Source: Sclerotinia nivalis
Taxonomy: Eukaryota > Ascomycota > Leotiomycetes > Helotiales > Sclerotiniaceae
Direction: 5' to 3'
Assembly (NCBI GenBank): GCA_029531795.1
Contig: JAPEIS010000007.1
Location: 496,001-560,000, forward strand
DNA: 64,000 nt
Shown piece after piece: positions 59,301-64,000 of the stretch. Each line of letters starts with the position of its first letter. Position 1 is the first letter of the stretch. Made by a program: the position numbers and the translations under genes. Under the pieces are notes generated by a model. The model was not told the origin of the DNA and made no database searches. It saw only the letters and a list, made by a program, of their open reading frames with translations.

Positions 59301-60165
59301 TGAGTCTACCACTCTGTTCGCAAAATATAAGATCTGTCCTCCCAAAGGTTGTGAAGAAGATACTTTGAGTGGTCCGCATAATATCAGCAGTACGTTATAT
59401 TTGGTAGACTACGAAGCGGCTCTTCTCCAGCCTCGAACCACCCAAAAATCTATAAATAAAACCTTCCTGGTCTCGACTCTTTGAAAACTTCAATCCCGTG
59501 ATATTTAGAGGCTCGGCGAAAAATACGATCTGCAACAAAATTTTAAAGTACGGATGAATATCGGATGAGATGAAGCAAAAATCATGGGGCTAAGTTTCAA
59601 GCAATGAATTTGAATTGTTTTGAATTGGTTTTTTGCATAAAAAAAAGATACGAATAGGAACAAAATGAATGAGGGTAGAAATGAAAAGAGATGGCGACGA
59701 GAGAATGAGTACTTGGTAAAATTTGGCAGAATTACCACATCATTTGAGATAGATCGAAACTACTTGGACTACCAAGTATAGAGCCAAACTACAAACATCG
59801 CCTTCGTGTGATCACCATCTATCTACCTAGATAGTTCAACACTAGATCATCAAATCCCAACTCAAAGATATTGTCAGATTAGATCAAGTTTATTCCTTCA
59901 TCTGATCACGATTAATCCGAGTCAAAACCACAAGCTATTTGCATAACCGGGTTATGATCTTGGTGTGATCTCCGGTAAGCTCTTTGTTATCATCATTCAA
60001 TATCTTGATGTTTGAGAAGGCTATGATTGAAGTTTGTAATGTTGTCGCCTAAAGGTACGTACCTATGGATGAGTAAAAAGTGGCGTGCTCGAAAGTTCTG
60101 AGTCATTTTTGGAGTCCAAGATTGTGAAACGAAACATTGTTTGATATCTCAGACAGGAAGGGAGT

Positions 60166-60290
60166 CTTTGGGGGGTTTTTTTGGACTCTTTCGGGTTTTT
60201 GGAGTTTTTGGATGTCTTTGGAGTTTTTGGAGTTTTTGGAGTCTTTGGAGTCTTTGGAGTCTTTCGAGTCTTTCGAGTCTTTGAGAAACA
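60166..60290. repeat. (TTTGGAGTC)n nonanucleotide array
   Basis: About 12 copies of a 9-bp unit in two variants (GGAGTCTTT and GGAGTTTTT, later TTTCGAGTC). Long open frames on both strands here are artefacts of the repeat. Confidence 0.85.
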
Positions 60291-61544
60291 TGATGGCTTT
60301 CCATGATGATGATTGTTTCCATAATATTATTGTTGAGCCACAGTTCTCGACGTGTTTTCGTGTACCTAATAAGCACTTGATCCCGGAACTTACCAAGATT
60401 TGGATGCCTGTTGTGTAACAGGAGGTGGCTTTCTTTGCTTGAATCATAGAAGTTTAATCATCTTGAGTGAAGCCATTTGAAGCAAGTACATCAAAATCAG
60501 AGAATAAACTTCTGATATACAATGCCTGGTCATATATGTAAATATGTAGAAAACATAATATTCTTCTCAATAAATCAAGCGCGTTTTCCCAAATGGAATT
60601 CTACCAAGGGGGCTTGAATGTCTATGGCACTAACTCCTATTCCATGATTAGTCAAATGAAATCCCAGTCATTTCTTCCTTGTCTCTTATATCATTTTGTG
60701 TACATAAATGCAGCTTCAACCCCGCCCAAAAATTTATTTTCATGCATACTCCATACATATCGCAAAATGTTACCTCGCTTCTAAGAACAAATCGGAAATA
60801 TCAACCAATAAGGTCTCTAAGAGATTTATGAATTCCATGAGGAATTTATTCATTCATTTTCCTTACATAATAATTGACCAATTAAATTAATTCTTTCATC
60901 AAGACCTTTTAATTTCTCTTTTGAGCTATTTATATTAGCAGCCGTGGTAGTCTGGTGGGCAGCCCATTTCCCCCCTCACCGCCTTGCGATAAACGAAGCT
61001 TTATCGACAAATTGATGAAGGGGAACGACGATAAGGATCATTGAGTCACAGTAGGAAAGAACAAAGGAAAGAATCAACAATTCATCATCCTTTTTGCCTT
61101 CTTGATTTAAAGGGAAAGAAAGCGAAAGAAAGCGAAAGGTCTTGGGTATATATATATAAAGGTTGGTACATACCAATTTGATAAAGAAACCCTCGAGCAA
61201 AGATTCCACCAAAGCTGCTAGGTACTCTACTCTATCGTACTTGGATTGAGTCCAGTACGTTTAAACGAGTCATATTTCTTTCAGTACGGTACACATCTGA
61301 ATATCAAGATCGGCAGAAAATAAAATAAGAGTTTTCTTTCCAAGAGTGGATTTGATTGATTTCATTTAATTCTTTCAATTCGTCAAGTCTTATCCACAAG
61401 ATTCATTAGCCTTGTATAATGCGGATAATCTAACCTCGAAATCAACCAATTCCAAGCTACTTATACCGAAAATATATTAACGTCAAAAATTGATCAGAAG
61501 TTTCATAGAAGGAAGCGAAAAAGAGAAAAAGAAAAAGCACTCAA

Positions 61545-62828
61545 ATGGATTCAACTTATACTCCCCAATCCCCCGATTTATCAGGTTTCTTAGCACCTGA
61601 TACAAATAGAAATCAACAGACATCATATGCACCCAGATCACCGGTAATTCCTGATTTTAGTACTACTACTTCTACTACTTCTCCTACTTCTCCTACTTCT
61701 CCTACACCTAATACCGGTACATCTGCATTTACATCCTCAAGAGCCGCTCAATCTCTACAACCACAAAATCAATATTTAAATTATCGACGAAATCAACAAA
61801 TATTTGCTGCAGGTGGAAATTCAACAACCGAATTTAATCAATACGATCCGTATCAATATATGCTACCAATTCCAGCTTTACCTTCTACACTTTCCTTCGG
61901 AATTCAAGGAACAAATGCATCTATAACGGCCCCACAATTTTACTACCCCTCTCACTCACAGGCCATCAAATCAGAATCTGACTATAATAACAATTCATCT
62001 CCTGCTATCGCTAACTCTCAATTTCAATCTCAATATCAAAACACATCACCTACGATATCTTCCGAAATTCCTTACAACCATCGCATCCCATCACCTTTCA
62101 ACCTTACATCCTACGATCCTATATCAGTATATCAATACAACAATAATAACATCTCATCTCTTTTTCACGAAAATCATAACCCAAACCCAGTTGATATGTC
62201 AACGCGACAACCACGTCAACCACGCGGCAAATCTCAACCCAATATCCCTAATACATTCGACCCATCTCCTCAATACAACACAAACATGTCGACTTACGCC
62301 TTAGCGCCTCAACCACCTCTCGCAAGCGCTCCTCCAACGATGACGACCAAAAATCCAAATCCAGATAATATTGAAATCCGCACGAAATTCCCCGTCGCTC
62401 GCATAAAACGCATCATGCAAGCCGATGAAGAAGTAGGAAAAGTGGCACAAGTAACACCGGTCGCAGTGAGCAAAGCATTAGAACTTTTCATGATTAGTTT
62501 GGTGCAAGGAGCTGCGAGGGTGGCGAGGGAGAAGGGAGGGAAGAGGGTTACGGCGGGTTGTTTGAAGAGGGTTGTGGAGGGCGATGAACAGTTTGATTTT
62601 TTGAGTGAGATTGTGGGGAGGGTGCAGGAGATAGTACCGGTTGCGAAGGAGGAGAAGGAGGGTGGGGAGGGGAGTGGAAAGAAGAGGAAGGCGTCGGCGG
62701 CGGCGAAAAAGGAGGAGGGGAGTGAGAGTGAGGTTGAAGTGGATGAGAATATGGGGGTGGAGCCGAAGAAGAAGGGGAGGGGAAAGGGAAAGGGTGGGAG
62801 GGAGAAGAAGATTGAGGTTGAGAGTTAA
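61545..62828 (+). CDS. bur6: NC2-alpha (Bur6/DRAP1) histone-fold transcription regulator
   Basis: A 427-residue protein in one exon. Residues ~276-365 are a histone fold of the CBF/NF-Y/HMF class: IEIRTKFPVARIKRIMQADE, EVGKVAQVTPVAVSKALELF, an 'AREKGGKRVT' linker and DEQFDFLSEIVGRV. This is closest to NC2-alpha, which with NC2-beta binds TBP on promoter DNA and represses (or, at some promoters, stimulates) RNA polymerase II transcription. NF-YC/HapE and Dpb3/CHRAC relatives have different first-helix sequences (for example LPLARIKK), so NC2-alpha fits best. Unusual is the ~275-residue N-terminal extension rich in Gln, Asn, Ser and Pro, predicted disordered. The C-terminal tail has KKRKAS and KKKGRGKGKGG basic patches suited to nuclear import. 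The start is the first ATG, after an AAGAAAAAGAAAAAGCACTCAA leader. Confidence 0.85.
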   Translation: MDSTYTPQSPDLSGFLAPDTNRNQQTSYAPRSPVIPDFSTTTSTTSPTSPTSPTPNTGTSAFTSSRAAQSLQPQNQYLNYRRNQQIFAAGGNSTTEFNQYDPYQYMLPIPALPSTLSFGIQGTNASITAPQFYYPSHSQAIKSESDYNNNSSPAIANSQFQSQYQNTSPTISSEIPYNHRIPSPFNLTSYDPISVYQYNNNNISSLFHENHNPNPVDMSTRQPRQPRGKSQPNIPNTFDPSPQYNTNMSTYALAPQPPLASAPPTMTTKNPNPDNIEIRTKFPVARIKRIMQADEEVGKVAQVTPVAVSKALELFMISLVQGAARVAREKGGKRVTAGCLKRVVEGDEQFDFLSEIVGRVQEIVPVAKEEKEGGEGSGKKRKASAAAKKEEGSESEVEVDENMGVEPKKKGRGKGKGGREKKIEVES

Positions 62829-63748
62829 TGGTTTTTGGGGAGATTATAAATGGACTTTGTTGATGGGGAGATATTGAGGTTGGAGAAGTCGGTTTTGCTT
62901 TTAGCTGGATGGATGGATGGATGGGCAAATAGGCGCGTGGCGTTAGATGGATGGATGAATATGGAATGGCATATACATAGGTATCATACATACATACATG
63001 GAGGAGGCGCTATGCGGTGGGTTTTTCGACGATCAACCTTTGAGTTTTGCACTCGAATATTACCTACTTACAACTTATCTAGCTATACTAGAATCATTAG
63101 AATCAATAGTATAAGTGCAAACAATAGCTAGGACTATGTTGTATTATATTATAAATACTCTTCATTACTACTTCTATCTTTTTTTTTTATCCTTCCTTTA
63201 TCTATTAATACTATTCTGTGGCGGTGGTTGTTATGATTGTTACGATTGTAAGAAGGTTGGAAGCTGGGGAGGGGGAGGGGAAGGGGAGGTTCTATAGGAA
63301 GGGATGGAGGGAAGAGTATGGAAATACTAGGTAGGTGAGGGGTGGGTGGGGTGATGTGGATAGGGAGGCTGGAAAGAAAGGGAAGGAGAGGGGAGAGATA
63401 GGAAACGATAAGCCTAGGAAAGATGAAGAGGAGCGTGATTCTTTGAGGAATCAATTGATTAATTAGCCGAGCATCTTGAAGGGCGGAACATAATAATTAT
63501 TCTTATTGTTGGGTATTAAAATGTCGGTTTCTGTGGCTAAGCGGAATATTGACGGGACGGTATATAAATATCCATAGAAAGAGCTGTGATGGGGTTAGGA
63601 TGAATGTAAGATTACTCGGAGTTGTCTTTCTCCCCAGGGTTTTAAAGGTGGGATTTGTGTTGTGGTCGGAGGTTAGGAAAAGATTTGGGGGATTGATGGG
63701 GTTGAGGGTGAAGGAGGTAGGGGAAGGGTTGGGGGTTTAAAGGAATGA

Positions 63749-63788
<40 letters not shown>

Positions 63789-64000
63789 TGAGGGTGAGGG
63801 TGAGGGTAAAACCAAGTAAATGGCAGTGAGAACAAAAGGTATCATAAATGTTAATGATAGGAAGAATTCGTAACATCAACAATGTGTTCTTAACCATAAC
63901 AGCAACAACAATAATGCGCCTCACATCTATCCTCATAAAGTCAACAAAATAAAGAGAGCTTAAAGTCCGTGGTGTGGTTAATTTCTAGCATAGGATAGTA
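62829..64000. other. 3' flank and spacer to the window end
   Basis: No gene is supported. ATGG repeats occur at 62908-62924 and G-rich low complexity at 63250-63420. A GAGTGA/GGGTGA hexanucleotide run is annotated separately. Confidence 0.55.
63746..63810. repeat. (GAGTGA)n to (GGGTGA)n hexanucleotide array
   Basis: About ten copies; the first six read GAGTGA and the last four GGGTGA. This is a one-base graded variant of a G-rich repeat. Confidence 0.9.

Larger units (their letters stand above)
55107..59525 (+). repeat. Dispersed GATATGCAACAA...TCACGTGG motif family
   Basis: A core TTAGATATGCAACAA recurs with variants at 55109-55123, 56641-56656, 56803-56817, 56938-56954, 57176-57187, 57303-57315, 57578-57592, 57733-57746, 59026-59040 (degenerate), 59170-59187 and near 59509-59525. 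An inverted copy is at 58281-58298, and there is an outlier at 52065. In eight of these (55.1, 56.6, 56.9, 57.2, 57.6, 57.7, 59.0 and 59.2 kb) a TATCACGTGG, ATCACATGG or related box follows 9-60 bp downstream. A T-rich AATTTCCT-like stretch precedes several. I know of no named element with this layout. Confidence 0.6.
54874..61544. other. Long gene-poor region with a dispersed motif family
   Basis: Apart from the motif array and two doubtful frames (separate entries), I see no gene. 58080-58260 is a C/T-rich low-complexity block. 60166-60290 is a nonanucleotide repeat. TATA-like strings occur at 59450 and 61145 without an attached gene. The region upstream of 61545 is the NC2-alpha promoter and leader, A-rich just before the ATG. 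Confidence 0.5.

Noticed and set aside
60103..60447. Open frames with Lys-Asp-Ser and Leu-Glu-Ser repeats
   Set aside because: By-products of the 9-bp TTTGGAGTC array.
62548..62991. Reverse-strand Pro/Ser-rich frame opposite the NC2-alpha gene
   Set aside because: Antisense of the Lys/Gly-rich C-terminal tail; typical shadow of a purine-rich coding end.

Overview
This window looks like nuclear DNA of a filamentous ascomycete (Pezizomycotina). Evidence: short introns (49, 49 and 63 bp, with a 49-bp intron in a fourth, small gene), a Cdc3/AspB-type septin, fungus-specific 2EXR/F-box-like and membrane-protein families, and transposons carrying the C-to-T/G-to-A decay typical of repeat-induced point mutation (RIP). 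A Leotiomycete such as a Botrytis/Sclerotinia relative would fit, but that is a guess. The DNA is AT-rich, with long gene-poor stretches.

Layout. 0-8.5 kb: a partial reverse-strand ORF at the edge, a degenerate BTB-like gene, a full-length FAD-dependent sterol-reductase-like gene broken by one amber codon, and a fungal multi-pass membrane protein gene broken by one amber codon plus a 3' frameshift. A ~650-bp repeat occurs at 1.8 kb and 8.8 kb; the first copy looks RIP-mutated. 9.5-11.1 kb: a cluster of unrelated tandem repeats. 11.7-13.6 kb: the septin gene. 14-18 kb: mostly noncoding, with an F-box-like pseudogene at 17.1 kb. 18.5-25.2 kb: a 2EXR protein, a 527-residue F-box-like protein and a two-exon basic nuclear-type protein. 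25.2-27.5 kb: purine-biased, gene-free DNA.

Transposon zone. A complete 5,638-bp chromovirus (Ty3/gypsy with chromodomain) lies at 27,473-33,110 with 213-bp LTRs and a 5-bp target duplication. A second copy of exactly the same length (44,572-50,209) interrupts a reverse-strand LINE whose halves lie at about 40.9-44.6 and 50.2-51.6 kb. This second junction lacks a target duplication, and LINE sequence seems to be missing there. Between the two copies are a 2EXR-like gene with one in-frame stop, a decayed relative, a small two-exon gene and an intact 1,021-residue coiled-coil protein gene with duplicated LD-like motifs.

52-64 kb: sparse. A 179-residue protein gene (54.3 kb), two doubtful small ORFs, and the gene for an NC2-alpha (Bur6/DRAP1) histone-fold transcription repressor (61.5 kb) with a long low-complexity N-terminus. 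Between 52 and 59.6 kb a short, undescribed motif recurs about a dozen times: a GATATGCAACAA core followed about 10-60 bp later by a TCACGTGG-like box. It is the most unusual structure in the window.

No gene cluster or operon-like logic is visible. The genes appear to be independent housekeeping genes (septin, NC2-alpha) mixed with lineage-specific fungal families that are decaying.
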